Source of the DNA: Sulfurimicrobium sp031426915
Lineage (GTDB): Bacteria > Pseudomonadota > Gammaproteobacteria > Burkholderiales > Sulfuricellaceae
NCBI GenBank assembly: GCA_031426915.1
Contig: JASJPB010000040.1
Coordinates: forward strand, 1 to 64,000
DNA length: 64,000 nt
Direction of reading: 5' to 3'
Under the pieces are notes generated by a model. That model was not told the DNA's origin, made no database searches, and worked only from the letters and a program-made list of their open reading frames with translations. Position 1 is the first letter of the stretch. Each line of letters opens with the position of its first letter. Below are positions 16,532 through 24,771 of the stretch, piece after piece. Made by a program: the position numbers and the translations under genes.

Positions 16532-17449
16532 CTACCCCAATCGCTGAACAATCCTGTAGACCCCATGCATCGATACCGGGCACAGAACTTCTTTCGCAAA
16601 TACCCCCCCAGGGGTGTCGGCCCTGGAACCGTTGGCAAGCGCATAGCCTTCCAGATCCTGGAACAACTGGTAGTACAGGAAATAGTTCAGCCCTTTGATA
16701 TTATGGTCGGAATAGGCGATGAACAGGTTGGCAAGCCCCTTCCTCATCTCTCCGGCAAAGCCGAATGAGCAGACTTTTCCATCCACCAGGATCACCTTTC
16801 CGAACAGGTCGGTCTTGTCGAATTGTGAGGCTTTTTTTAGGCAGGCCTTGGTATAACGTTGATATTCCAAGTTTTCGTACTTGTTTTTTTGCATTTCCCA
16901 CCACTCGTCCAGCAGCGCAAGGCAAGCGGATTCATCCTCTGCCCCGTAGTATTTAACTTCCACATCTTCTCTCTTCTTGACCCGATTCAGGTTGTGGGCC
17001 AAGTCGCGCGCTTTTTGTCCGGCCAAGGTTCGGTAGAATTTGGGGTCATAGATATATTCCGAACACACCTGGACCGTGCTCGCCCCTTCGAGACTGGAAA
17101 TTACCCCGACATCCCCCTCGTCCACCATGCGGACCGCCGCTTTCTTGCTGTTGTTGAAATCCCTGCACCGATCGAGGCAGTTCTTCAACACCGCAACATT
17201 CATCGGCATCGGCAGCAAGAATAGATGCAGATTGGGACCGGATTCCTCCTGGCTCAGCCAGTAGATGCAAACCGATCCGCCTTCTTCGGAAATCAGAAAT
17301 TCGCTGTGGTCCTTGCGGGAGAACAGGTACAGGAACGGGAAATAGTGCTGCCAGCAGATACGCTTGCTCTGGTTCAATGCGGCTTTGTACAGGGTCAAAT
17401 CGTCCAGCGAGATGCTTCTCAAACCGGACAATGCGCTTTCGTCAGCCAT
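16532..17449 (-). CDS. DUF2156/FemAB-like acyltransferase, first tandem paralogue
   Basis: 305 residues, aligning end to end without gaps with the downstream gene (15591-16508); most residues are identical. The N-terminal 150 residues (MADESALSGLRSISLDDLT onward) form a first GNAT-like lobe. The second lobe carries KARDLAHNLNRVKKREDVEVKYY, WWEMQKNKYE and KVILVDGKVCSFGFAGEM, as in DUF2156/LPG_synthase_C proteins. A good Shine-Dalgarno (AAGGAG) precedes the ATG. It should be the first gene of a two-gene operon. Substitutions are concentrated in the region from residue 160 to 190 and in surface-like positions, so acceptor specificity may differ. The substrate is unknown; aminoacyl transfer to an envelope component is the family-based guess. 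Confidence 0.75.
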   Translation of the reverse strand: MADESALSGLRSISLDDLTLYKAALNQSKRICWQHYFPFLYLFSRKDHSEFLISEEGGSVCIYWLSQEESGPNLHLFLLPMPMNVAVLKNCLDRCRDFNNSKKAAVRMVDEGDVGVISSLEGASTVQVCSEYIYDPKFYRTLAGQKARDLAHNLNRVKKREDVEVKYYGAEDESACLALLDEWWEMQKNKYENLEYQRYTKACLKKASQFDKTDLFGKVILVDGKVCSFGFAGEMRKGLANLFIAYSDHNIKGLNYFLYYQLFQDLEGYALANGSRADTPGGVFAKEVLCPVSMHGVYRIVQRLG

Positions 17450-17656
17450 GCCATCGCTCCTTTTTCCTCACCCATTGACATCTGACCGAGAAGACATGCA
17501 AAACAAGTACTACAGAAAATTACTCCAGCAACTCGCAGAAGGATAGGGTTTCCGAAAATTTTTTTATTTAAACATGTCACGTAGCGGGAGGAAATCGCGC
17601 AGCACCAGGCTTATTCTAATGCTGGTAAGATATGCTTTTGATCCCTAACCCTCGAC

Positions 17657-18502
17657 ATGCCCGACACTTGGCGTCCCGGATTCCTCGACTATTCTCCCCT
17701 GTTCGTCCCCCTCAAGCGAGTTGGCGCAAGCACCAGCCAGATGGAAAACTGGCCGGGCCTGGAGGAATACAACCACCTCCTCTCGAAAAGCCCTGCCACC
17801 ATCACCACGGGTTGTGGAAAACCTGTCAGCTTCGTGCCGCAGGACGGCAAGCCCCGACGCATGGAGGACACCTATGAAGGACGCATCTACCTGACCGGCG
17901 AAGTTCAGACCCGAACAGAAAACTGGCACGATCATTTCAACGCCTTGGTATGGCTCGCTTTTCCTCGTACCAAGTCAGCCCTGAACGCGCGCCATTTCGA
18001 AGCCATTACCCAGGCGACCAGCAGCATGGATCGCGGAAAAATCAGGGATGCTCTGACCCTCTTTGACGAAAGCGGTGTCGCTGTGGTTTATGGAGATGAA
18101 GACCTGGCGCAACTGCTGCGTGGCCACCGATGGAAGGAACTGTTCTGGACACGGCGCAGGGAAGTGCAGGAAAGAATGAAATTCGTTGTCTTCGGCCATT
18201 CTCTGCACGAAAAGGCGTTGAATCCCTACATTGGCTTCACCGGCAAGGGCCTGCTGCTGAAAGTGGAAACAAATTTCTTTTCCCTGCCGCTGCAACAACA
18301 GGAACAAACCCTGGACCACATGATGGCCACCAGATTTTCCGCTGCCTCGCAGCTTGGCAGCAGGGAACTCACGCCCGTTCCCCTGCTGGGCGTGCCTGGA
18401 TGGTGGCAGGATAACGAGAATGCCGCGTTTTACGACAACACCGCCTATTTCCGGCCACAACGAGCAAAATCGAAAATGGAAGGGGCGTCCACCCCTGGTT
18501 AA
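17657..18502 (+). CDS. DUF3025 domain protein
   Basis: 281 residues. The protein matches my memory of the DUF3025 family common in Beta- and Gammaproteobacteria: an early FLDYSPLF motif, the HDHFNALVWLAFPRTKSALNARH core near residues 95-118, a VYGDEDLAQLL segment and a C-terminal PVPLLGVPGWWQDNE motif. Function is unknown. There is no signal peptide or membrane segment. The gene ends in a TAA at 18500-18502 that overlaps the stop of the convergent small gene by four bases. The 200 bases upstream, shared with the divergent DUF2156 operon, probably contain both promoters; they include an AT-rich stretch at 17559-17575. Confidence 0.8.
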   Translation: MPDTWRPGFLDYSPLFVPLKRVGASTSQMENWPGLEEYNHLLSKSPATITTGCGKPVSFVPQDGKPRRMEDTYEGRIYLTGEVQTRTENWHDHFNALVWLAFPRTKSALNARHFEAITQATSSMDRGKIRDALTLFDESGVAVVYGDEDLAQLLRGHRWKELFWTRRREVQERMKFVVFGHSLHEKALNPYIGFTGKGLLLKVETNFFSLPLQQQEQTLDHMMATRFSAASQLGSRELTPVPLLGVPGWWQDNENAAFYDNTAYFRPQRAKSKMEGASTPG

Positions 18503-18774
18503 TCGCCCAAATGGTGCGACTCTTCCCCTGGCAAGCCGGTTTCTGGGTCGATCCAGTCGGCGATCCCCAATTCCGCTTCGGCTTCTTCCAGCGTTTCGCC
18601 GGGTTCGTAGTCGCCTTCTTCGTTGTATTCCATGTCCTGCATCGCGTCGAGCAGCGTTGGGAATGGGCCTGACGCCTTGCTCGTGATCAGGTCCTGCCAG
18701 TAGTACCCATCCGGGCGCTCGATGATGCGGTTCCGGTCGTATTCGGGATGTGTAGCAGAGATACGCTCAGCCAT
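18499..18774 (-). CDS. Small acidic hypothetical protein
   Basis: 91 residues beginning MAERISATHPEYDRNR. The ATG at 18774 is chosen because AGGAGG stands six bases before it; the open frame continues 12 codons upstream without such a site. The middle reads ERPDGYYWQDLITSKASGPFPTLLDAMQDM and the C-terminal 40 residues are strongly acidic (EEGDYEPGETLEEAEAELG). It is probably a soluble cytosolic protein of unknown function. It converges on the DUF3025 gene with a four-base overlap. I do not recognise a named family. Confidence 0.65.
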   Translation of the reverse strand: MAERISATHPEYDRNRIIERPDGYYWQDLITSKASGPFPTLLDAMQDMEYNEEGDYEPGETLEEAEAELGIADWIDPETGLPGEESHHLGD

Positions 18775-18942
18775 GTTGAACCTCCTCACCATAACAAGCT
18801 TACGAAACACTCACAGTGTTTTTCAATCCGCTTCTGTTGAAGAAATTATAGACCCAATTTTGCTGGGGCGTGTCATCAGTTGGTTTCGTGAAATTCGTGA
18901 CATCGCTTGCCAAAAAACGGGTTTGCAGTAAACATTCACCCC

Positions 18943-19938
18943 ATGATCTTCCGACGCCTTTTCATCGCCATTGCGCTGCTCCTGCCCGCCGCTTTTCTCT
19001 GGACACCGCCGCTGGCGGACGCCAGCTCTTTTTCCGAACGCATCGAGGTGAGACAGTTCGTGACCGACATGGCGAGCAGGCACGGTTTCGATGCCGACAG
19101 TCTGGCGGCACTGTTCGCACGCATCACCCTGCGTCCCGGCGTGGCGAAAACCATGACCGGCCAGGTGACCAAGCCACCGTCCTGGACCCGCTACCGGGCC
19201 AATTTCGTCAACCCATGGCGTGTTGCGCACGGGGTACGCTTCTGGAACGACAATGCCGAGGCGCTGGCGCGCGCCCGACAGGCGTATGGCGTGCCGGAAG
19301 AGGTGATCGTCGCCATCATCGGCGTGGAAACCCGCTATGGCAGTTATCCCCTGCCTTACCCCGTGCTCGACACCCTGGCCACGCTGGCGTTCGACTATCC
19401 GCGCCGGGCCGAATTCTTTCGCGGCGAACTGGAGCAATACCTGCTGCTGATGCGGGAAGAGGGCATGGACCCGCTTGCGGTGAAGGGCTCTTTTGCCGGC
19501 GCGATGGGCATACCCCAGTTCATGCCCAGCAGTTACCGGGCCTACGCGGTGGATTTCGACGGCGACGGTCAGCGCGATTTGTGGAACAACCCCACCGACG
19601 CCATCGGTAGCGTGGCCAATTACCTCAAGGCTTACGGCTGGGATGGCGGCCAACCCGTCGCCACGCGCGCCTGGCTCCAACCGGATGCGGCTGGCGACCT
19701 GCTAAGCGGGGGATTGAAACCGGAATACAGCGTGGACCAGCTTGTGGCGAAGGGCATCTCGCCCGCCGAGCCGCTCAAAGGCTCGGCCATGGCCGCCTTG
19801 CATACGGTGGATGTGGCGGATGGCCGGGAATACTGGCTTGGCCTGAACAACTTTTACGTTATCACGCGCTATAACCGCAACCTGTTCTATGCGCTGGCGG
19901 TGTACCAGTTGGGCAGTGAGATCAGGGCTGCGCGCTAG
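18943..19938 (+). CDS. mltB: Membrane-bound lytic murein transglycosylase B
   Basis: 331 residues. MltB cleaves the beta-1,4 bond between MurNAc and GlcNAc with formation of 1,6-anhydroMurNAc. The signal peptide is MIFRRLFIAIALLLPAAFLW. The catalytic Glu129 lies in VAIIGVETRYGSY, and downstream motifs GSFAGAMGIPQFMPSSY, DFDGDGQRDLWNNPTDAIGSVANYL and NNFYVITRYNRNLFYALAVYQL are characteristic of the family. No lipobox cysteine is evident after the signal peptide, so this may be a soluble (Slt35-like) form. The ATG at 18943 is preferred to a TTG at 18907, which would put a hydrophilic stretch before the signal sequence. Its anhydro-muropeptide products are substrates for the AmpD homologue encoded at 24211-24768. 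Confidence 0.93.
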   Translation: MIFRRLFIAIALLLPAAFLWTPPLADASSFSERIEVRQFVTDMASRHGFDADSLAALFARITLRPGVAKTMTGQVTKPPSWTRYRANFVNPWRVAHGVRFWNDNAEALARARQAYGVPEEVIVAIIGVETRYGSYPLPYPVLDTLATLAFDYPRRAEFFRGELEQYLLLMREEGMDPLAVKGSFAGAMGIPQFMPSSYRAYAVDFDGDGQRDLWNNPTDAIGSVANYLKAYGWDGGQPVATRAWLQPDAAGDLLSGGLKPEYSVDQLVAKGISPAEPLKGSAMAALHTVDVADGREYWLGLNNFYVITRYNRNLFYALAVYQLGSEIRAAR

Positions 19939-19952
19939 TGTAGTGTTGCACG

Positions 19953-20687
19953 CTAAAACTTCTCGCCTTCCTGCAGATAACGCCACTGCCCCGGCGGCAG
20001 CTCGCCCAGTTTGACCTTGCCGATGCGCACCCGCTTCAGACCCACCACCCTGAGCCCCACCAGCTCGCACATGCGGCGGATCTGGCGTTTCTTGCCTTCC
20101 TTGAGGATGAAGCGCAGCTGGTCAGCATTCTGCCACGACACTCTGGCCGGTTTCAGCGCCGCGCCGTCCAGGCTCAGGCCATGGTTGAGGCGTTTCAGCC
20201 CGGCCTCGTCCAGCTTGCCCTGCACCCGCACCAGATATTCCTTCTCGATCTCCGAATCGGCGCCGATCAGTTGTTTGGCGATGCGTCCGTCCTGGGTCAA
20301 CACCAGCAGGCCCTGGGAATCGATATCGAGACGCCCCGCCGGAGCCAGCCCGAAAAGTTGCGAGGGATCGAATTGCTGCGGCGCGGTATCGCCCTTGAAG
20401 CGGCTGTCCTTGCTGATCAGCATGACCGCGGCCTGGTGGCCTTTTTCCGGTTGGGCGGAAACATAGCCCACCGGCTTGTGCAGCAGGATGGTGACGCGCA
20501 TGGATTGCTGCGCCTTGGCGCCATGCCCCAGCGTGACGGTCTGTGACGGCAACACCTTGGTGCCCAGCTCCGTGACCTTCAAACCATCCACGAACACCAG
20601 GCCACGTTCGATATAGGCATCCGCTTCGCGGCGCGAGCATAATCCCTGCTGGGACATGAGTTTGGACAGGCGGATTTTTTCTTCCAT
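19953..20687 (-). CDS. rluF: 23S rRNA pseudouridine synthase, RluF-like
   Basis: 244 residues of the RsuA/RluB/E/F family. An N-terminal S4 RNA-binding domain (IRLSKLMSQQGLCSRREADAYIERGLVFVDG) precedes the synthase domain. The catalytic Asp is in GRLDIDSQGLLVLTQDG near residue 119. The family motifs EKEYLVRV and GKKRQIRRMCELVGLRVVGLKRVRIG follow. The DSQGL motif and the overall pattern fit RluF, which modifies U2604 in E. coli 23S rRNA, better than RluB or RluE, but this was judged by eye. It lies five bases downstream of dsbB and is probably the last gene of a glgP-dsbB-rluF transcript. It converges on mltB with 14 bases between stops. Confidence 0.85.
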   Translation of the reverse strand: MEEKIRLSKLMSQQGLCSRREADAYIERGLVFVDGLKVTELGTKVLPSQTVTLGHGAKAQQSMRVTILLHKPVGYVSAQPEKGHQAAVMLISKDSRFKGDTAPQQFDPSQLFGLAPAGRLDIDSQGLLVLTQDGRIAKQLIGADSEIEKEYLVRVQGKLDEAGLKRLNHGLSLDGAALKPARVSWQNADQLRFILKEGKKRQIRRMCELVGLRVVGLKRVRIGKVKLGELPPGQWRYLQEGEKF

Positions 20688-20692
20688 TCGGA

Positions 20693-21190
20693 CTAGCGCA
20701 CTTTTTCACGCATGAAGATCGCCGCCAGCCCCGCCATCATGAATACCAGAAACCAGCCCAGCGCCCAGGCCGGAATGGACAAGCCCAACATCGTCCACTC
20801 CACCTTGGCGCATTCGCCGGAACCCTGCAACACCATGGGCACAACCTTGGCAAGAGGAAAAGCTTCGAGCAAGTAGTCCAGGCCGGGACCGCATTCCGGC
20901 ACCTTGTCGGGCGGCAGGCTCTGTAGCCAGAGATTGCGGATCGCCACCAATGCGCCGGCAACGGAAAAAAGGGTAAGCAGCATGCCGTAAAACATCCGAC
21001 CCACGATTCCCGGGTTATGCAAATAAGCCAGCATCGCCGTCAAACCGACTGCGATAAAAGCCATCCGCTGCAGAATGCACAGGGGGCATGGTTCCAGGTG
21101 CAAACCATGCTGCAAATAAAGGCCAAAACCCAGCACGCCGAGGCAGCATGCCAGCACCGCCAGAAACATGATGCGTGAGCTGATAATCAT
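20693..21190 (-). CDS. dsbB: Disulfide bond formation protein B (DsbB)
   Basis: 165 residues with four predicted transmembrane helices. DsbB reoxidises periplasmic DsbA and passes electrons to quinones. The first periplasmic Cys pair is visible as EPCPLC (CxxC, about residues 34-39). The second loop carries PECGPGLDYLLEAFPL and GSGECAKVEW, giving the second cysteine pair. The start at 21190 is favoured because AGGTGA is six bases upstream and the ATG overlaps the glgP stop as ATGA; an in-frame ATG two codons upstream (21196) lies directly against the Shine-Dalgarno. The translational coupling with glycogen phosphorylase is unusual functionally and may be simple operon packing. Confidence 0.92.
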   Translation of the reverse strand: MIISSRIMFLAVLACCLGVLGFGLYLQHGLHLEPCPLCILQRMAFIAVGLTAMLAYLHNPGIVGRMFYGMLLTLFSVAGALVAIRNLWLQSLPPDKVPECGPGLDYLLEAFPLAKVVPMVLQGSGECAKVEWTMLGLSIPAWALGWFLVFMMAGLAAIFMREKVR

Positions 21191-23697
21191 CGGCATTCAC
21201 CTACTGTCAGCGCCGCCACCGGCGTCAGCCGCCAGATTTCATCGTTGTATTCCAGGATGGTACGGTCGCTCGAGAATTTGCCGCTGGTAGCGGTATTGAG
21301 GATACTCATGCGCGTCCACAGCTCCGGGTCGCGAAAGGCCGCAGCCGCCTTGCGCTGGGCTTCGACATAACTCCTGAAATCCGCCACGGTCATCCAGTAA
21401 TCGCCATGCACCGTCAGGGAATGGATGATGGCATCGAAAATCCCCGGTTCGAACGGGTTGAAATGACCGCTCTCAAGCAGTTGCAACACCCGTTTCAGAT
21501 CGGGATCCGCCTCGATGATGGCCACGGGGTTGTAGTCTTTGCGGCGCACTTCGACACCTGCCGCAGTAAGACCGAAGAGAAAGAAATTCTCCGCGCCCGC
21601 CTCTTCGCGTATTTCGATATTGGCCCCATCCAGCGTGCCGATGGTGAGTGCGCCATTGATCATGAACTTCATGTTGCCGGTGCCGGAAGCCTCCTTGCCG
21701 GCGGTGGAAACCTGTTCTGACAAGTCCGTTCCCGGCGCGACCACCTCCATCGCGGAAACCCGGTAATCGGGCAAATATGCGACCTTGAGCAGGCCATTGC
21801 AGGCGGGATCTGCATTGACCACCTGTGCCACGCTGGAAGCCAGCTTGATGACGGATTTCGCCATCGCATAGCCGGGCGCCGCCTTGCCGCCGATAAGTAC
21901 GCAACGCGATGTCCAGTCCGCCGTATCGCCGCGCTTGATGCGATCATAGAGATGGATCACATGCAGGATGTTGAGCAACTGGCGCTTGTACTCGTGTATG
22001 CGTTTCACCTGCACGTCGAACAGCGCATCGACATCGAAATCCACGCCGCAATCCGCCTGCACCAGCGCCGCCAGACCCAGCTTGTTTTCCTGCTTCACCG
22101 CGCGCCAGCTGGCCCTGAATTTGGCATTGTCGGAATAGGGGATGAGCTTGCGCAACTGATTCAGATCGGTTGCCCAGCCGTCGCCGATGGTTTCGGTTAT
22201 CAGTTGGCTCAAGGCCGGATTGCTCGCCGCCAGCCAGCGGCGCTGGGTCACGCCGTTGGTCTTGTTGTTGAATTTCTCCGGCCACATCTGGAAAAAATCG
22301 CGGAACAGATCCTGCTGCAGCAACTCGGAATGCAGCGCGGCCACCCCGTTGACGGAAAAGCCCGCCACCACCGCGAGGTAAGCCATGCGAACCTGCGGCT
22401 CAGCGCCTTCCTCGATGATGGACATGCGCGCCATGCGCGCGGAATCGCCCGGCCAGCGACGCGACACTTCAGTCAGGAAGCGCGCGTTGATTTCGTAAAT
22501 GATATCCAGCAGGCGCGGCAGCAGGCTGCGGAACAGGCGCACCGGCCATTTCTCCAGCGCTTCCGGCAACAGGGTGTGGTTGGTGTAGGCCATGGTGCTG
22601 GAAGTAATCTGCCACGCCGTATCCCACTCCATGGCGTATTCGTCCATCAGCAGACGCATCAGTTCGGCCACCGAGCAGGTGGGATGGGTATCGTTGAGCT
22701 GGAAACAGGACTTGTCGGCAAACCGGCTGAAATCATCGCCATGGTCGCGCGTCCAGCGGTGCAAGACATCCTGCAGGCTGGCCGAGGCCAGGAAATATTG
22801 CTGGCGCAGGCGCAACTCCTTGCCGTTCTCGCTCGAGTCATTGGGGTAAAGCACCATGGAAATATGTTCGGCGGCATTCTTGGCGGCCACGGCCTCGGGG
22901 TAGCTGCCGGCGTTGAATTCGCTCAGGTCGAACTCGTCCGTGGCTGCCGCCTTCCACAGGCGCAGGGTGTTGACGGTGCCGTTCTGGTAGCCCGGCACAG
23001 GAATATCGTAAGGCACGGCCAGCACGTCGTGGCTGTCCACCCAGCGCACGCGCAGCGCGTTTTCGCCATCGCGGTAATAGTCGCAGCGCCCGCCGAACTG
23101 GATACGCCGGGTAAATTCCGGCCGCTCCAGCTCCCACGGGTTGCCGTTGCGCAGCCAGTGGTCCGGCTCCTCCATCTGGTAACCGCCTTCGAGATGTTGG
23201 CGGAACATGCCGTATTCGTAACGGATGCCGTATCCGGTGACCGGCAATTGCAGCGTGGCGCAACTATCGAGAAAACAGGCAGCGAGCCGGCCCAGGCCGC
23301 CGTTGCCGAGACCCGCATCGTGTTCCTCCTCCGCCACCTCCTCGAGAATCAGTCCCAGCTGGTTCAGCGCCTCAACGGTGCTATTCACGACACCCAGGTT
23401 CAGCATGGCATTGGAAAGCGCCCGCCCCATCAGAAATTCCATGGACAGATAATAGGTACGTTTGCAGTCGCTCGCCTCATAGGCCGCATCGGTAGCCTTC
23501 CAGCGCTCCACCAGACGGTCGCGCAGGGTCAGGGCCAGGGCAGTGTAAAAACAGTGGGGCGGCGTGCCATGCTGGTCGCGCCCCAGGGTATGGCTGAAAT
23601 ACTGGCGGAAATTCAGCGCCAGGGTGGCTGAGTCAACACCCAGGGGAGGCAGTTCACACAAGAGAGGGTTGGGCGTACTGGTCAGATCACAGGTCAT
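21187..23697 (-). CDS. glgP: Glycogen/alpha-glucan phosphorylase (first copy)
   Basis: 836 residues, normal for GT35 phosphorylases, which release glucose-1-phosphate from alpha-1,4-glucans using pyridoxal phosphate. The PLP lysine is Lys677 in EASGTGNMKFMINGALTIGTLDGANIEI. Other family blocks are YYLSMEFLMGRALSNAMLNLG, AGLGNGGLGRLAACFLDSCATL, FQLNDTHPTCSVAEL, NGVTQRRWL and QVKRIHEYKRQLLNILHV. The start has no strong Shine-Dalgarno. A 7-bp inverted repeat lies 39 bases upstream. A second, divergent copy is encoded at 30589-33066, so the window carries two non-identical phosphorylases that may differ in regulation or glucan preference. Confidence 0.95.
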   Translation of the reverse strand: MTCDLTSTPNPLLCELPPLGVDSATLALNFRQYFSHTLGRDQHGTPPHCFYTALALTLRDRLVERWKATDAAYEASDCKRTYYLSMEFLMGRALSNAMLNLGVVNSTVEALNQLGLILEEVAEEEHDAGLGNGGLGRLAACFLDSCATLQLPVTGYGIRYEYGMFRQHLEGGYQMEEPDHWLRNGNPWELERPEFTRRIQFGGRCDYYRDGENALRVRWVDSHDVLAVPYDIPVPGYQNGTVNTLRLWKAAATDEFDLSEFNAGSYPEAVAAKNAAEHISMVLYPNDSSENGKELRLRQQYFLASASLQDVLHRWTRDHGDDFSRFADKSCFQLNDTHPTCSVAELMRLLMDEYAMEWDTAWQITSSTMAYTNHTLLPEALEKWPVRLFRSLLPRLLDIIYEINARFLTEVSRRWPGDSARMARMSIIEEGAEPQVRMAYLAVVAGFSVNGVAALHSELLQQDLFRDFFQMWPEKFNNKTNGVTQRRWLAASNPALSQLITETIGDGWATDLNQLRKLIPYSDNAKFRASWRAVKQENKLGLAALVQADCGVDFDVDALFDVQVKRIHEYKRQLLNILHVIHLYDRIKRGDTADWTSRCVLIGGKAAPGYAMAKSVIKLASSVAQVVNADPACNGLLKVAYLPDYRVSAMEVVAPGTDLSEQVSTAGKEASGTGNMKFMINGALTIGTLDGANIEIREEAGAENFFLFGLTAAGVEVRRKDYNPVAIIEADPDLKRVLQLLESGHFNPFEPGIFDAIIHSLTVHGDYWMTVADFRSYVEAQRKAAAAFRDPELWTRMSILNTATSGKFSSDRTILEYNDEIWRLTPVAALTVGECR

Positions 23698-23735
23698 GGA
23701 TAGGCTTGGAAAGTGAAAATATGGGAATCTTTTAA

Positions 23736-23757
23736 TGGTAACTTAGATTGGTTACCA
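23736..23757. promoter_or_regulatory. Inverted repeat upstream of glgP (possible operator)
   Basis: TGGTAAC at 23736-23742 and GTTACCA at 23751-23757 form perfect 7-bp arms around an 8-base spacer. It sits 39 bases before the first glgP start within an AT-rich stretch. The placement suits a repressor or activator site, but no regulator gene is adjacent and no -10/-35 pair is certain. Confidence 0.35.
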
Positions 23758-23882
23758 AATAAATTCGGATGTTTGGAAACAATTTCGTGACACGCCCATC
23801 CGCATAAACAATGATCTCATAAATTCAGTAGCATCAACCCCGACCATCAGGAACATACTGCAACCAAGATCCGGAGATCTCG

Positions 23883-24143
23883 ATGAAAAATCTAAGGCAC
23901 GAAGCGGAATTGTTTAAAGGGGCGATGGTCGCGGGTGTGAAATATGCCGAGGGGCGGGGCGTCGTCGAGTTCGAAGCGACAGATTCGGCAAGCGAAAAGC
24001 TCCTGTATATTTACAGGCTGCTTGTTCACGACAAGGTCATTCAACCGTTACCTGAGGATCAGGTTGCGGAAAAAACCTTGAGACACAAACTGGCGATCTG
24101 GTACTCAAAGCAGTTGCCCAAAGACCATCCGCTGTTGAAATAG
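23883..24143 (+). CDS. Small DUF5062-like protein
   Basis: 86 residues, with CGGAG six bases before the ATG. The sequence (MKNLRHEAELFKGAMVAGVKYAEG, then LLYIYRLLVHDKVIQPLPEDQ and MHKLAIW-type ending with KQLPKDHPLLK) agrees with my recollection of DUF5062, a small cytosolic family found mainly in marine and aquatic Proteobacteria. It is probably all-helical and has no Cys pairs or membrane segment. It is a single gene, divergent from glgP and convergent with ampD across a hairpin at 24181-24202. Function is unknown. Confidence 0.65.
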   Translation: MKNLRHEAELFKGAMVAGVKYAEGRGVVEFEATDSASEKLLYIYRLLVHDKVIQPLPEDQVAEKTLRHKLAIWYSKQLPKDHPLLK

Positions 24144-24180
24144 GGCCGCGTTACGCGGGGCAATCCTGCCGCTTCGGAGA

Positions 24181-24202
24181 GTGATTCGAAAATCCGAATC
24201 AC
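24181..24202. terminator. Hairpin between convergent genes
   Basis: Perfect 8-bp arms GTGATTCG and CGAATCAC enclose a six-base loop between the DUF5062-like gene and ampD. The symmetric position suggests a bidirectional terminator, but neither side has a proper T-run. Confidence 0.4.
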
Positions 24203-24210
24203 AGCAAAGA

Positions 24211-24768
24211 TCAAACCTGTTGGCCAACGCCTTCCAGGTAGCGCTCCCACTCGAAAAACGGCCCCGGATCGGTCTTGCGGTTCGAAGCGATGTTCTGGTG
24301 ACCGGTGATGTCTTCAATCGGGTATGCCTGCTTCAGCGCGCGCGTCAATTCGACCAGCTTCTCGTATTGAACCTTTTCGAAAGCATCCAGGTCGCTGCCT
24401 TCCAGTTCAATGCCGATGGAGAAATCGTTGCAGCGTTCGCGCTCTTTCCATTTCGAGATCCCTGCATGCCAGGCGCGCAGGTTGCAGGATACGAACTGGA
24501 TGATTTCGCCGTCGCGGCGAATGAAAAAATGCGCTGACACTTTCAGGTCGGCGACCATGCGGTAGTATTCGTGCGCACTGGGATCAAGGCGGTTGGTGAA
24601 GAATTCGATCACCCCGTTCCCGCCATACTCCCGCGGCGGCAGGCTGATGTTGTGGATCACCAGCAGCGTGACCGGCTCATCCGGCGGACGCTCGTCGAAG
24701 TTGGGAGAGGGAATGAAACGCACCCCCTTGAGAAAACCCGATTGATCAATTTCCACTTTATCTTTCAC
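24211..24768 (-). CDS. ampD: 1,6-anhydro-N-acetylmuramyl-L-alanine amidase AmpD
   Basis: 185 residues, the usual size for cytosolic AmpD. The Amidase_2 zinc ligands are visible: His in LLVIHNISLPP near residue 38, His in DITGHQNIA near 155 and Asp in RKTDPGPFFEW near 165. The catalytic Glu is in SIGIELEG near 121. The SAHFFIRRDGEIIQFVSCNLRAWHAG segment is also diagnostic. AmpD strips the peptide from imported anhydro-muropeptides in cell-wall recycling, so it complements MltB encoded 4 kb upstream. It lies three bases after a thioredoxin-like remnant on the same strand. Confidence 0.93.
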   Translation of the reverse strand: MKDKVEIDQSGFLKGVRFIPSPNFDERPPDEPVTLLVIHNISLPPREYGGNGVIEFFTNRLDPSAHEYYRMVADLKVSAHFFIRRDGEIIQFVSCNLRAWHAGISKWKERERCNDFSIGIELEGSDLDAFEKVQYEKLVELTRALKQAYPIEDITGHQNIASNRKTDPGPFFEWERYLEGVGQQV

Positions 24769-24771
24769 CTG

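Noticed and set aside
16509..16583. Longer N-terminus for the second DUF2156 gene from an ATG at 16583
   Set aside because: The 25 extra residues are out-of-frame reading of the upstream gene's end; the GTG at 16508 has a proper ribosome-binding site and gives the paralogue's exact length.
17496..17546. 16-residue peptide (MQNKYYRKLLQQLAEG) upstream of the DUF3025 gene
   Set aside because: It has a weak GAGAAG site only and no partner features; too little evidence for a leader peptide.
18870..19610. 246-codon plus-strand frame overlapping mltB
   Set aside because: Arg/His/Pro-rich alternative frame of mltB, which has its catalytic Glu and full-length family match.
21952..23631. 559-codon open frame on the plus strand opposite the first glgP
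   Set aside because: The glgP protein has all family motifs; the opposite frame is His/Gln/Val-rich low-complexity, as expected from antisense of a GC-rich gene.
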